Part shown: positions 41,010 to 54,754 of the stretch, one piece after another
Layout of the letters: each line of letters opens with the position of its first letter
Numbering within the stretch: position 1 is the first letter of the stretch
NCBI GenBank assembly: GCA_014529385.2
Contig: CM043947.1
Span: 121,224,891-121,284,890 of the forward strand
DNA length: 60,000 bases
Reading direction: 5' to 3'
Source: Adiantum capillus-veneris
Lineage: Eukaryota; Streptophyta; Polypodiopsida; Polypodiales; Pteridaceae
Notes under the pieces: model-generated
Told to the model about the DNA's origin: nothing
Database searches by the model: none
Seen by the model: the letters and a program-made list of their open reading frames with translations, nothing else
Made by a program: the position numbers and the translations under genes

Positions 41010-44000
41010 CAGGCGACCACATGAAGGAGCTCTTGTGTCGAGGAGTCCTATGGCGGGATAGACAGAGCTCAGAGGATGCGGGAGTCAACCCTAAGCTGGG
41101 GGAAGGCGTATTTTTGGCCATCACCAAATGGTGCGCTGGTGGAATTAGCGGGTGCGCCCCGACATCTTATGCAACTCCCGTCCCTGCTGCGAGCCCCAAC
41201 AAAACCCGTGCAGGCCAGCGCGATGGGATTTCTCCCCTGCACAGTTGCCTGCGTTGCCGCCATGGCCAACAGGTTTTGCTGGTTTATTTATTTAATTTAT
41301 TTTTTTAACATTTTGTGGCTTGGCTGACTTGGGCAGCCTTGGGCGCCCAAGGGAAAAACCCTTAGGGCCCTTCTCTCCTAAGGGCTGCGCTCCACGGCGA
41401 AGCGGACGAGCAGCATACATAAGTGCAGCTCTTAAAGGAAGCAGTGGCCATGGTGTCAATTCACAAAGGCCACCATACTTGTGACATGCAGCCAAGGGCA
41501 GACATGAGAGGCTATGGAAGCACACAAGGACATGTCCAGGATCTGAGATGGACAACAGGATGTTCGACCCTAGATTGTCAGATCCCCTCATGGCTCGGCA
41601 TAGACGATCATGTTGATTGCCTCGAGGAACTTCGATGCGTTGATTGAGGGACTCGAGCATGGCTCGAGCTTCAGCAGTGAACATTCGTATGGATACGACA
41701 AGGTCGTATTTGCACTACACAAGGGGAATCGAAGTATACCTTTCCTCATGCTTGAAAGGGGAATGTTACCTTTCCTCATGCTTGAAAGGGGAATCCACAA
41801 CATGCCCAATGACAGAAATAGTTGTGCGGGTAAGTGATGACGACATGGAAGCAAGAGGTCAAGGCACGCCATATCTTGGTATGCGTGTTCATGCATGCTG
41901 CCAGAGATCGACACCATGGTACTCCAAGTCGTCACGCAATTCATGAGGTATGCAGTTATTTTACATTTTTGATTCGGATGTGATTGCTTGCTATGGCAAT
42001 GCCAAGGTCTAGAATCTCAAGGAGATTGGCACAACCTGTTGCTCGTTGACATAAAGGGAGCCAATGTGCTCCGCAGGGCTGGCTCCTTATCGCGGCTTCT
42101 AGCAGACGGCGAAGAATACTTACCACGCAATGGTATTCGGAATTCCAGGTACACCTTGAAATTGCAATCAAGTTACATATGGTACTTTCATGATTCTCCA
42201 TACGATGTCATTTTCGACACGGTTGATTCGTTGTTGCCATGATAGCTATATCATGGCAGGAACATACGTTGGCTATGAGCACAACAGCGTGTTTGTGAAG
42301 CAAGGCTTCAATTTGTGGGGGGTTCGGCATGGCCAACTCCTTGTCACTGTGTCCGGAAGCGGACAGAGGACGTTTGCCACACATTACTAGCTAATTTCAG
42401 TTGAACTCACTCGACAAGGTCGCCTCTTTTTGTCCTGATATCTGTATGTCAACAACTGCTTCAGTTGTCTATCAGCAAGGCTTCAATTGATGTGAAGCAA
42501 GGCTTCAATTTACGCATCTTGCATCGCAACTGCTCACGTTTGGTATAGGCTATGAGCATACAAACTTGGGAGGGATTTGACACTATGCTTGAAGGATCTT
42601 TCATGGTGTACATGATACAAGAGGGCGTACGAGAATACGCGACAACTCTCTCTCGCACGGCAGATTTGGCTACGAGCCACCTTTACGCGAGCTTTTCCTT
42701 TGGAATTTCATGATGACTGGTTGCAGCAACAACTACTAGGTTAGCCAAGTTTAAGTTTTTCTGATTTACTGTCATTGTGCAAAGCAAAGTGCTTTGGCAA
42801 TTTTACATGAAGCACGGTTTCTCCCTTGTGCCGAGATACTGCCATTGATTTGGAATCAAGGGCTTTGGAACACAAGTTTGGGGAGATGGCAAAATAGAGA
42901 CTGTCAGCTCACAGAATCCCTACCAGTTTATTCTGTGCAAGGCACTTATGGTTTTGGTTCTCACGCTTGAGACCGTCATAGTAGCCAAGGGCTTACGTTT
43001 TCGCATGCAAGGCATGCTAAGCAAATAGCATGGATTCCACCACTTCATGCATTATGCTTCCGCTATCACACTCGCAACTCTGTCAAGGACAGACTAAGTG
43101 ATGGATTGTTGAACCTGATGGCTGGTTGTTATCAACACCCACCAACACTAAAAGGCACCTAAATCTAGGACTTATTTCACAGGCAAAGTGCCAATGCTAA
43201 GTCATTTTCATACAATCACAACCCTATAAGGCAGGAGATCAAGATGTGGTTGTGTTTTTCTGTCAACTTTCTCAATGAGAGAGTCATAGCAGAAACTTGT
43301 TGCATGCTTATAGGATACGCTACACATTAGGCATAAGATGCACACGAGCATGGCAATCAACTATACACGTCATAGTCGTTCAAGGAAAGTTCCGCAGCCC
43401 AGCATGCTCTTCTTCTCTCTCATTCTCTCTCTTTAAGGGAATAATGAAAATTTTCTAAGAAGCTTTTGATACGTGTTTTGCTTGTAAGTTCACCTGAGCC
43501 AAGCTGCTCTAACTCTTAGCTAGCACGTGGCTAAGATGCTACTCAAATTAGTCTTCATCGGTTCGTCCATTGAGTACTAATTTGCACAAGGGCTATGAGC
43601 CACACAGGCTAAGAGCCATTGTCAGGCCAAGGGTAAGACCCAACTATTGGCATTCTTTGGGTGATTGTTTTCAAGAGTGAACAGATCTACCCAGGGAAGT
43701 ATACATCGAGGTTAATGGACAAGCAACGGTCTTCTCATTCAGGATGTATACAGTGTCATTTTTGCACTACATGTTTTCACTGCGACACTCAATTTGAGTT
43801 TTTTAAAAATCTTCAACTCACAGTAGTTGATCTCTACAAGGAGGGATAGATGCAGCAATCAGTTGAGACAACATGGCTGTCCACAAGATCTAGGCAGTTC
43901 ACTTGTGTGGATTTCTTGCTCTTTCTATAGCACTACGCAGTGTCTATGGACATATTGTTTGGGGTACGACCCGGAGGGTGACTGCTAAATCACCCCATAG

Positions 44001-45900
44001 GCATTGAGGATCACAGTTTGATCTCTCCTAGTTAAACTTTCAAGGAAAGCATTCCGCAATCTACCACACTGTAGCGGACGCATTCAACTTTTCGAGTTGA
44101 TTCCAATCAGTATGTACACGGTTAACTATGTTGGTTATCGTTGCCTGCTGGTTGAGCAGTTTCTACAGAGGGTCTTACCAAGGGGTTTGACTACATAGAT
44201 GTTAACCAAAGGGGTCGGATTGCGCAGGCAACGCCCACGGTTTCCAGTGCAAGTCGTATAAATACGCTTGAATGTTTCAAAGCCATGTCAAGGGCATGTT
44301 GGAAAAGGGTATTTTGGACCGTAGCGTCCAAAATACATTTTGCTGTTATGAACCTAGTGTAGGGTTCGATTTGGCACATGTTGTCACATGGGATACAACA
44401 TGGTCTAGGAACTCAAGGAGTTCAGTTTAGCCAGTGTGGAGCATGATAATGAGGGTCCCTCTCACTCTTGTCGCAGAGTGTTTGTAGTTACCTCCACACA
44501 CAAGTACCAGCTCGTACTTGATGGATGTCTCTTTTCTTGATATCCTTGTTTGAGACATATTCCACACGTGGCGAATATGAGTCTCTGGGACTGACACTGG
44601 CGCCAACTATCTAACAATGTGTTGCGACGAAGTCCCTAGGTGCTGGTCACATCCATGGATTCGACCATTTTGAGCACACAGTATCTCGAGCAATTTCAGT
44701 GGCCAGAAATTGTCGAGTACTACGTACAAACTTATTATGATTACAAGTGCTATGAAACCACCTTAACGGAGGGTTGTTTCTACATATAGCTAAGTATGCT
44801 ATGTCCATGAGAATGTCTCATGGTTGGTACCTAGAGGTGACCGGGTTGTCACATTCTGTTATGGTCCAAAGTCTCGTCATGGAATTGCGGTTCGAATATG
44901 TTTGTGTTAAATACATGCACACTAGGTGTTATGGGCCCTAGTGTTTAACACCAATTTATTCGGAGCGGCATGCAACTTCATGGACATTATTGTTTCTGCA
45001 ATTTTTTGCACTGCCAGTGCAATATCTCTTGCAGACTTCGTATGAGTTTACACCCTGCCATACAACGCGATGGCTGAGTATGGGTGTTTGTGATTGGCTG
45101 CTTGAAACTCCAATCTGCTTTCAACCTAGTTGGTTGTCTCCATTCCATATCGAGTATATGGCTGGATACTCAATGATTGAGTCATAGTTTGTCGTCAGTC
45201 ATGGGCGACTTTCTGTAAGTGGTTGGGGGAAAGCACCTCACTCTTACTACTGCTATTCATCCCGCGTAGGATGGGCAGTTTACAAGCATTCTATTTAGTA
45301 CTAAAGGATATGCAAAGTGCATACGTTAAATCATGCTAAAGGATATGCTAAGTGCATACGTTAGCAAGAAGTGGAACAACTGGATTGGTTACCTTTCTAG
45401 TTTGGAGTTTGCTTCATATGATGCAAGGCATGTTACGGCTAGTTTTAGTCTCTACCTGTTATTCTCAAGTTATCAACCTTAATCATCAGTTTTGATGCGG
45501 TTGGCTAATGGCAAGAAACCATAGCAAGTCAAGGACTTGGTTGCTGCTGATGAGTATGTCAGCATAGTACTTTCATGGAAAGATGAGCTGAGGTTATATT
45601 GCACATTCAAGTACCTCCAGAAAGTCTGAAACTTGGGTATACATTTAGACACCTCTTCGTTATGAGAACTCGTTTAACATACTCAAGTGAGTTTTAAATG
45701 GAGTCTTCTCATATTGTTGGTTACGGGCCGGTTAACCAAGACGATTGTACAGGGACAACAATGTGGAAAATCAAGATGTTATTCTTGATTTCATCGAACC
45801 TCCCAATAAACCAGGTTTCGATTCAACAAACCGTTGGATCCCTGAGGGATGCCACGATAGAAAACATTAGTGTTCTTATGCAGATACCACCACTTGTGTT
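41010..45900 (+). other. Internal region of element C, no supported gene
   Basis: Only short frames. It contains direct repeats, for example a 27-bp unit at 41738 and 41768 and a ~27-bp unit around 45303 and 45338. No retrotransposon domain is recognised except the possible pol end near 45760-45930. Confidence 0.6.
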
Positions 45901-45921
45901 TTCGAGGACGAAAACTCTTCC

Positions 45922-45932
45922 AAAGGGGGGAG
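45922..45932 (+). other. Polypurine tract of element C
   Basis: AAAGGGGGGAG lies three bases before the 3' LTR start. Confidence 0.8.
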
Positions 45933-45935
45933 TAA

Positions 45936-46099
45936 TGTCAGGACACGGGTCCTACGGGCAGGGCCCTACCTTAAAGGGGGGTCACGGACCCCGGCCACGG
46001 GCCAGCTAGCAGTATGGACAGGGGATCCTAGGGCTAAGAGCCTATAAGTATGGGCGGTTGGGTGGAGGATCAAGGTCTCTAGCTCCTAGGGTTCTCATA
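45936..46099 (+). repeat. 3' LTR of element C
   Basis: 164 bp, same length as the 5' LTR with seven transitions, followed by TTACA. TATA-like sequence at 46043. Confidence 0.85.
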
Positions 46100-46279
46100 T
46101 TACATGCCCATGCATACTCATGACCATGCATACCCATGCATGCACATCCTCATACATGCCATACACATACCTTAAGAAACGCTAGCCTTAGGCTAACTTG
46201 ATCTATACTAACTCAAATTTAATTCTGAAACTTGCTAACTCAAGATAGACCTGGAGGTAACAGATACGACTACCTGCCA

Positions 46280-47196
46280 TGTTAACTAAGTCAACGTCAG
46301 TTAACAGAAGCTCCTAAAGACTGAAGATGTATGGATGCACATCGAGGATGAATGCAAAGAAGCAGTAAAGATTGGAGTTACATATTTTTCATGTTTTCCC
46401 AAAATGGTCACGAATTGTAAATTCCCAATTTATTTCAAGCCATTATAATATTTCTTATGTGTTACGGGCTCAATGGGAGTTCCAAGTTGTAAAGAATAGG
46501 TCACTTAGTGTGCCTAGGTTGCAGATTCAGTAAGTGGTGAGCCCTAAAGGCCTTGGGCGCTCGGACATTGCATATTTTTAACCTAGGTATATAAGGCAGT
46601 GTGTAAAAGAAATTAGGGTTCTCAAGTCATTTGTTGAGAGCACTCTTTGGTGAGAGCTCTTGAGGTGTGTAGCTATGGAGTCCTTGAGCTTCTCCTTGCT
46701 CATGAGACTTGATTAACACTAATCAATGATTCATTCTCTCTCACGATGCCTCTCTCCTACTTCTTATGATTGTTTATGATGCTTAGATTAACTAGATCTT
46801 AACTAATTAGTGGTTAATCCCTCTCTAATCTTGTGTGATTGCCCTCTTTTTCTTGTGTGTGCATGTAGGTTTGATTGGAGTGTGGTGCTCAATAGATCTA
46901 TTTGTGTGCTTGCGATTAATGTGTTGCATGATAGGATTAGTGTTGTGTGCGTCTTGCAATCGTAGTGTGTGTGATTGGGTTGATTAGAGGTGAAGAGAAG
47001 TGGATATGGAGATTTCCCTTTGCGGCTTCGCTCCTCCATAGGCCGAGAAGCTCACCTCGTAGAGTTAACCATTTGTGTTGCCACGATTAGCTCACTAACC
47101 GTGTGAATGTTTCCATGCCCTAGCGGGGTGGCTCATCCCTCCGGATTGATAATTTTGTTGGTCATTGGAGCTATTGCAACAATGTGACCCCCAACA
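46280..47196 (+). repeat. 5' LTR of element D (start uncertain)
   Basis: The right end CCAACA is fixed by the primer site two bases later. The left end is inferred from TGTTAAC only. TATATAAGG at 46588 is a plausible TATA box. Confidence 0.5.
46588..46596 (+). promoter_or_regulatory. TATA box of element D LTR
   Basis: GTATATAAGGC, about 600 nt before the LTR end. Confidence 0.65.
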
Positions 47197-47198
47197 TT

Positions 47199-47216
47199 TG
47201 GCGTCGTTGCTGGGGC
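47199..47216 (+). other. Primer binding site of element D (tRNA-Asp-like)
   Basis: TGGCGTCGTTGCTGGGGC matches the Asp-type site TGGCGCCGTTGCCGGGGA at 15 of 18 positions. Confidence 0.8.
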
Positions 47217-49936
47217 CCATGGCCTACGCTAGTGTAATTGTGGCATAAACGAATGCGTTCCCTCACTAATTTCACTACTAATTTCGCTTGTGTGTTTATG
47301 TTTTTGTGGATTTTGAATGTGTGTGCATGAAGCATTGTGTTCATAATTTCCTAATGTGTGACCATATCTTGCCAATTGTGTGTTTACACACACTAATTTC
47401 TCACTAACCCTTTGCTAATTTGACTTATTTTTGCTAATTTACTAATGTGCTATGAAGGATTGGAGCAATCGACCATCCAACTGATCTTCAACGAAAAGGT
47501 AATTAAAGTGGTATTCTCAACCTCCCTAGAATCTAGAGATGTGTATAATTGTGTAGATATCCCACCAAGATGCAATGTATGCTATGCTATGTTGATGCAA
47601 TGCAATGTTGATGTTATGGATTGAGAATTTTGCGATTTTCCGTTTTCACGCCGTCGTAATGCCGAAATTTTTAAGAATTGGCGGTGTATGATTTGACAAG
47701 TTTCAATTGCTAATTGATGATTGTGGATTGCTAATTGGGTGCCTAATTAAGTTGATTACATGTTTAGATGGTCAATTTTAGGTGTGTGTGCACTAAAATC
47801 AAGTGTGTGCGCACTCTAATTGAGTGTGTGTATGCTAATTTTAGGTGGGTGTGCACTATTTTGCCTATGTTTGAGCACCTAGAAATCAATGTGTGCGTTA
47901 TGATTTGTGAATTGTGATGATTGATATGTATTGTGCACATGCCAAACTATTGATTTGTGAAGTCATATTGCAAATTTGATAAATTTCACCCTTTTGTGTG
48001 TGCACTTAAAGATTGGCAAAAACTTCCAATTTTTTTAGTGTGTGTGTGTGCCTAAAAAGGTGTGTAATTTACATGGTTAATTCAATGTTTTGATTGCATA
48101 GATGATGTGTGTAATGATGAAATGCTGCATTTTTTTTGCTCAAAACAGGGATTTACACAATCTAATTGCGTCAATTTTTGACCTATTTTTGTCGGTAGTT
48201 TTGCCGGTTTAATTCCCTAGTCTTGATTTTATTGATAAAATTGTTGGCAATTGAATTGATGTGATTTGTGCAATTTTATTTGGATGCACCATTTTCCAAC
48301 GTGTGAACAATTTGTAGAAATTTTTTTGGATATTTTTCGGATAATTTTTGGTAATTTTTGGTATTAATTTTTGGATAATTCCATAGAAATTGATTTTGCG
48401 ATCTTTACGAGCTATTTTGTGTGTGCATATTTACGATATTATTTTGTTCCCATTTGTGCCCTCTGTGGACGAGTTTTGAGCGTTTTACTATTTCCGGGGG
48501 CCTTGTGGATAATTTTGTCAAAGTTGCGTTTATGGTAAAATCTGCTATATTCGGTGTGCTTTTGCGTGTCAGAAATGCTCTGTTGTGAATGAAGATGATT
48601 TTCTAAGATTCCTAGAAATTTTTGGACTTTTTTGACAAATTTAGGGATTTTCTGACGATTTTTGGAGTTTTGCTATTTCGGCCTATTTTTGGTATGTTTG
48701 GTATTTCTTGAAAATTTGAAAATAAAAAATAAAAAATAAATAAAAGGAAGCGGGTTTCGGGCTTCGGTACCGTGCCTTGCGGCGCATAAAATACTTCTCT
48801 TCTTTTTCTTCCTTGACCTTGTCTGACCCAACCCTTACACACACACACACACACACACACACAAAACAAACAAAAGAAGAAAAGACAAGAAAGTCAACAC
48901 ACAAACTCACAATGTCACAAACAAACAAACTCACAAACACACTTTTCTCTCTAGTGTACAATAGAGACCAAAAAAATAAAAAATAAAAAACAAAAACTCA
49001 AAAAACTTTTTTTTTTTTTTTGCTTTTCTTTGTCTTGTTTCTCTTCATTGCATTGCACGTGCATCAAACATCCGTACACATCTCCTTCACACGCATTTAA
49101 GCACGAATAGACGTATTTAGAGCTTCGAGAGTCAGATTTCTTTCGAAATTATCCGATTTTGTCAATTTGAACCGTTTTTAGCATATTCAAGTCAGATCAC
49201 ACACATAGACCTTGTTTGACACGGATTTTGAATTGGGTCTACGATTTTCTAGATTACACGTTTTAGAGCTGTTTCACGCGCAATATTGCATTCTGGCTTG
49301 ATTTGACCGCAGAGTCTTATGATTGACCATATTTGACCTCGACTTGCGATAGAGATTCTTTTTGGCCTTGATATTGACCAGATTTATCTAGTTAGAGCGT
49401 GTTTACATGCAAGATCTCGATTTGGCCGCTTTTGGCTATTCTTAGCACACTGACGCACGATTAGAGCTCGATTTGGTTACTAGATCTACATTTGGCTACG
49501 ACTTTGACAGAGCGATCGATTTTAGAGCCTGAAAAAGCCAAAAAGTGCCAAAAAATCCCAAAAAAAGAAAATATAGAAACACCGGGGAAATCTCACACCG
49601 AGCAAACAACGAAAAAGCCAGAAACAACAGAAAATCAGTAGAAACAAAAATCGAGAAGTGCGAAAACAGTTTTGGTGATCATTCGAGCCGAGGTCATCAC
49701 AGTTCTAGCACAGATCTGGATATTGTTCCCACAGTTCAGACAAACGACGCCAGGGACTAAAAGTCATTGTGTAAACCGAAATTGGCAAGTGCAAGCAATT
49801 GCGCTGCAAATTAGCTTTCAATTGGACAAACAGGAGCACAACTCGCATACGATTGCAGATTAGGATAGTACGAGCAGAAATTTTGCTAATTGATACCAAA
49901 ATCTGCCAAGAGACAGTTTTTGTAAATTCAGCCAAC
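47217..49936 (+). other. Leader of element D, no supported gene
   Basis: 2.7 kb rich in GTGTG and T runs, with a CA microsatellite at ~48838-48862 and T-rich patches. Open frames of 60-90 codons here are low complexity or lack domains. The packaging signal would be expected here. Confidence 0.6.
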
Positions 49937-52728
49937 ATGGACTTAAATCAAGCCGAGAGTTCATGTAGAGCAGAGCAAGCAAGTAGCAGTGCCAACACAT
50001 GTACAACTTCACAAGACTAGATTTTACAGCTATATGGCTACAATAGAGATAAAGTCTTGTATACATATACAGACGGCCATAGATATCTTATGAGCAGTAA
50101 AAGCAGCACAGGAGCCAAGATCCTACTGATCAGAGTGAAGCCAGATTTAGATAACTCCCAGATGTTCACAAACTTTAGTGGACCCAGGTATTGCAAGCTT
50201 AAAGATGAAGTGCCGATAGAAGTGCAAAGAATTGACCCAAATGGTTATCCAAAAATCAGCACAAGTCCACAAAGCATCCATTTAGTGCATATGCAATCAG
50301 GGTCATTGTACATGGATTACAGTGGTCAAATCTACAGTCGAGAGCCAGAATTGCAAGATCCAACACATCAACCAGTTGAAGCCAGTCTAATTGGAGAACC
50401 GAGCCAAAGACGGTACAAAGGTCAAGATGGAGCAATCTACAGCTTGATGCTCAGTGTTTTAAAAGAAGATGCTAACAACTTGGCAAGCATAGAAGCAGAA
50501 ACTTCTTAGCAAGAGCTTGACGTGATAGAGCCAGATGAAATACCACCAGTCATGGCATATTGCTCAGATTGTGGAAGAAAAGGTGGACATTTTGCTGAAG
50601 ATTGTCGAAGAAATCCAGACAACAGGGATACATCAACTGCCAACAAGCAAGGTACAGAGCAAGTTGGAAATGAGAATCTCGATGTAAGTGCATTTAACTC
50701 ATCACTTTTAATGCAATCAGATAATTCTGCATTATCATTAGAAGCACCATTAAAAACATTGCAAATTCAAAATCAGCATAAGGATGCACTTGAAAAGCTT
50801 ACAATTGATTCTTTGAACAACAAATTCTTGCATGAATTTAGTAAAGGTGTCGAGATATCACCAAAGGTTGAAAAGAATATTAAATTTGCAAATAATTTTG
50901 CATACACTGACACAAGTGTGCAATCATTCACGAGTCTAAGGGACACATCAAACAGAATGATATTAGCGTTGTATGGCACCCATAATTCATATGCACACTA
51001 TGTAGACCAAAAAGGGAAAATGTACAAAAAGGATCAACCTGTGTTTGAACGGACCACATACCAGCTCATAGAAGTGAGTCTAGTGATAGATCAGAAAGGA
51101 TGGTTCATTATAAAGGAAAGAATCTATTATAGCCCATCCTCTCTAGAGCTGAAGGATATTACTCGAGTGAACTCAGAAATTTGTTCAGAGCCAAACCCTC
51201 CTCCATCGGAAATCAAGCTTCGATGTTGTGACCAAACGAACATATACTTTGATCAAAACAGTCGTAGATATAGACGGGAGTCTAGCAGCTATGATGCATT
51301 GGGTCCTGAAACCACAAAAGCTCATATCATAGGAGACCCATGGGATAGACAATATCAAGGCAAAGATAATTCTATCTATAGCTTCACTTGGGGAATCATT
51401 TGTCATGTTTCACAAAGATACATAGGAAACTATGTAGAAGGTTTGCAGATGCCAAACATCAACAATGCTATCCAAAGTGTACCTTCACAGTCCCAAAAGG
51501 TGAGTCTAAATAAGAGCCAATCAATTTTGAATTCTTACATTGAAGCAGGCTATAGTGATCACCCTAGGAAGGGGGGACCTGTAAAGCCATCAAGCTCAAT
51601 TTATGTGCCAAGAAATGCTACACCAAGTAGAAACCCTAGAGCTTCTAGCCAACAGACCTCTTCCAAGCAGAAACCATTGAAAGATCATATGGTTGTTGGA
51701 AGTTTCCAATTGACCCAGATTCCATCAGAATCTGCAGATAAATGCTTCTATGAAGATCATCAAGGATAGAAGTTTCAGCTGATCTCCACAAATCAAAGTC
51801 AAAAGCCGACAAATCCAATAGTGTTCAAACAGTTACATGTGATCAAGCTCACATATGCATATCAAGATGCACATGGTAATGAATATCAACAAGGTCATGA
51901 CCTTGTACAAACCCCTATGGATGGCCCGACTGAAGTCAAAGACTATCTGAAGGTGATGCAAAGCCTCAAGCTTCCAGAACAGGTGGCACAAAAGTCAAAG
52001 GCAATAGAAGCTAAAGTCAAGAAAGCTATACAAAGGTCACCACCAAAATCTCCTCCGAAGAGATAGATTCTACCAGAAAGTACAGTGGATCTTCTAAGAT
52101 CAAGAGTTACTTAGATGTAGGTGGACAATGCTCATCAATTGCAAAAAAAAAGGACAGTATCACAGCCAATGAAGTCAACATCAATTGAAGCAGGTGGTCA
52201 AGGCAAAGAAAATGTAGATAAAGTTCAGCCAAAGGACACTTCCATAACAAAAGCAGTCAATTCAGACAAAGATCTTGAGAAAATCAAGTGCAACATTGTT
52301 GGTGAAAACGAAGAAAAGCTGTCAAGAGAAGTAAAGATAGATTTGTAGTTAGACAAGAACCTCATGTCTTTTCGAACTTGGAAAAGATGTGGCCAACCAC
52401 AACTAGAAGATGCTTCTGAATTCATTGACATATCAGGAAACAAACGAGCAGAATGCTGGGGAATCATCTCCACTACCATTGAAGTAAGTTCACAAATCAT
52501 CATAGCTCAATTTCATGTGATCACGACAAAGGATATGCCAGACAACATCATAATAGGAATGCCAATGGCCCAGAAGATGTCAGAGATATAGAATTCAAAC
52601 ATGATGGAGTCATCAAAGACAACAAAGAATGGAGATCAAGACTGGTCACCCGTGGACGACGGTACAAAGTCCTCAAGCACAATTAAAATGGAGACTGATG
52701 CCAAAGCAAAGCATATTGAAGATGATTG
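49937..52728 (+). pseudogene. Gag/protease-like protein of element D, one frame with eight TAG stops
   Basis: From ATG 49937 a single frame runs 2.79 kb to the B2 insertion, without a frameshift but with TAG at 50018, 50507, 51767, 52064, 52112, 52118, 52346 and 52589, and no TAA or TGA. Features in order are Tyr-rich repeats (Y-x-D-x-x-G-x-x-Y), a zinc knuckle C-X2-C-X5-H-X4-C at 50561-50605, more Tyr-rich repeats, and a protease-like domain (~52280-52590). That last domain resembles the second protease of A and B, including N-I-I-I-G-M-P, but its active site reads D-L-*-L. The knuckle suggests RNA binding, so this is probably a divergent Gag. No RT is present before the interruption. Confidence 0.7.
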
Positions 52729-52995
52729 TGTGCGTATGTCGCACGTGTCAATGCAAGTAACTTGCCGATACACTGTGTGCGAGCCACAAATGGCTCCAAG
52801 CACACAACAAGACCAAACTAGTAAGCTCCAAGATGGCGATGGTGTGTCACTCACCGCTCTACGCTTGCTGTCATGGAGGATTCCTCGCCACGAAGAAGAG
52901 GGAGACGCCGCTACGCCACGCTCAACCGCCTCGCCGCCGTCATGCCGCCGCAATGCTCGATCGCACACACACACTCTCTCTCTCTCTCTCTCACG

Positions 52996-53079
<84 letters not shown>

Positions 53080-53375
53080 GGAGATGAAGAAGAAGAAGAT
53101 GGAGATGGAGCAAGAGCACTCTTCAATTGCACAAATGAGAGAATGAGTGAATTTTAGGTTTAGTTGACTTTTATATGAGCTTGTCCTATTCACACTTGGA
53201 CGCCCATGCTTAGCCAACTAATCCCTTGAATGTTCTAGTTAGAGTGCACCTCTCATCGGCGATCACTCTTACCCTTTTTCTATTGGATCGACAAGCCCGG
53301 TACCTGACTCTACCAAGTAAATAATACAACGTCCGTCGTAGGTGAGAGGGTGTATGTGAGTCCTGAGGGTTAACA
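52729..53375 (-). repeat. 3' LTR of B2
   Basis: 647 bp, related to the 578-bp B1 LTR and longer mainly through CA expansion (~52990-53078). TATA equivalent at 53169-53175 on the minus strand. Confidence 0.9.
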
Positions 53376-54754
53376 TGGACGCCTTCCTGATGTAGATTTC
53401 GTCCTCGAAAGCTATTGAGTTGAAGCTCGTTCGTCAAGGTGGAAGAGCATTTGAGATGAACGTCCTTAGCCTTCCTCAGTCACTGCAAAATCAAACAACA
53501 TTGGCACAGTAATTGCATTCTCATATACAATTAAAAACATATGCAGTTGTAGACAAATTGATTGGTAATAAAAATTTAAACCATTTGTCAGCAAATAAAC
53601 ATTAAATTGCAATATAATCCAACGCATAAACAGTTATGAAGGTCAAAAACTAAACAAGTCTAGGGTCACTAATTTAACGGTCGAAAGGCACTAAAGATTG
53701 ACTATTAATACCATGGGTAAGCTTCTTAATTTTCTTTGGTCAATTAAGTTGTTTAATCGCGAGAGCCAAGTATTTCATGTTCGAGGCTTGACTAGAGGCT
53801 ATACCTAGAAGACCTTGTAGTTAAGCTACAACAAAAGGAACTCCTCATGAAATCATCGCCTGACTAATTACCTTTTCTTTGACCCCCCAAAGTCTTGTCA
53901 CAGTGATTCAATTTTGATGTGTGTGCTTATTTTGTATGCCTTGGGTTTTTTGCTTTTTAAGGAAAAGCGCCCACACTGGGAACCTCTAGGGCTCTAGTAC
54001 CATAGGCGATACATGTGAGTGAAGTACCAAATCAAGCTGAGATTTCTCTTCGAGCTTAAGATTTTACATTGTGCCACTTTGATTTGTTTTTGTTTGTTCG
54101 TTTTCAGCATTTTAATTTTGAAACTTTTGGCGGGTCATATAACACTGTTACACCTCCCCAGGCTCATCACGCTAGTAAACTCCCTTTATAATACTTAAGC
54201 TAAAGGTCAATAGGGACTAAGCCCACTAGAAAGCCCTAGTACATTTTCACACAATGCTGCGTAAATCGGATTAAGAACCTAAGTAACCATTGATAATTAG
54301 GAAGGCATTCTCCATGGTATTAAGAGAAGATCTCTAACACCTAGCTTGGTCAAACTAGCTTAGTCGGAATGCTTGATTTTTAGACCTAGACAAGTGATTA
54401 TGACAAAAAAATTACATTGAATTTAATGTTTGGTACTAAACAAATGTGTCGAATATTATGCTACCAATCACAATTAAAGCAGACAAACATGGATGCAAAA
54501 AGATAAGAGGCAATGCTAATGGACAAGAAACACCTGTTTGCGTTGATAAATGCACTTGATTTGAAGAGTGAGTCGAGATTAAGATTCCATGAAGGTCCAA
54601 ATCCTAACAACATCAACACGCTCTTGTACACACTAGGAAACACAAAGAATACGTCTAGGAGGCACATCATTGGAAAAGGTACCAACACTTATTGAACACA
54701 ATTTAAAAAAACATAAGGAACCCTAACCTAATTATTTGCACTTCCCCTAGAGAG
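53376..54754 (-). other. 3' non-coding region of B2
   Basis: Collinear with 18253-19615 of B1 and very similar. The polypurine tract is degraded (minus AGGAAGGCGTCCA). No gene. Confidence 0.7.

Larger units (their letters stand above)
46280..52728 (+). mobile_element. Element D: plus-strand LTR retrotransposon, 5' part, interrupted by B2
   Basis: Evidence is an LTR with a TATA box, an Asp-type primer site at 47199, a long leader and a Gag/protease-like reading frame ending at the B2 insertion. The LTR start (about 46280, TGTTAAC) is a guess from the AACA end. The rest of D lies beyond the window. Confidence 0.6.

Noticed and set aside
41292-41944. Frames of 100-130 codons inside element C
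   Set aside because: Overlapping frames on both strands, no retrotransposon or host motif, interrupted by direct repeats.
52636-53217. Frames with His-Thr or Cys-Val repeats
   Set aside because: CA microsatellite of the B2 LTR; no protein evidence.
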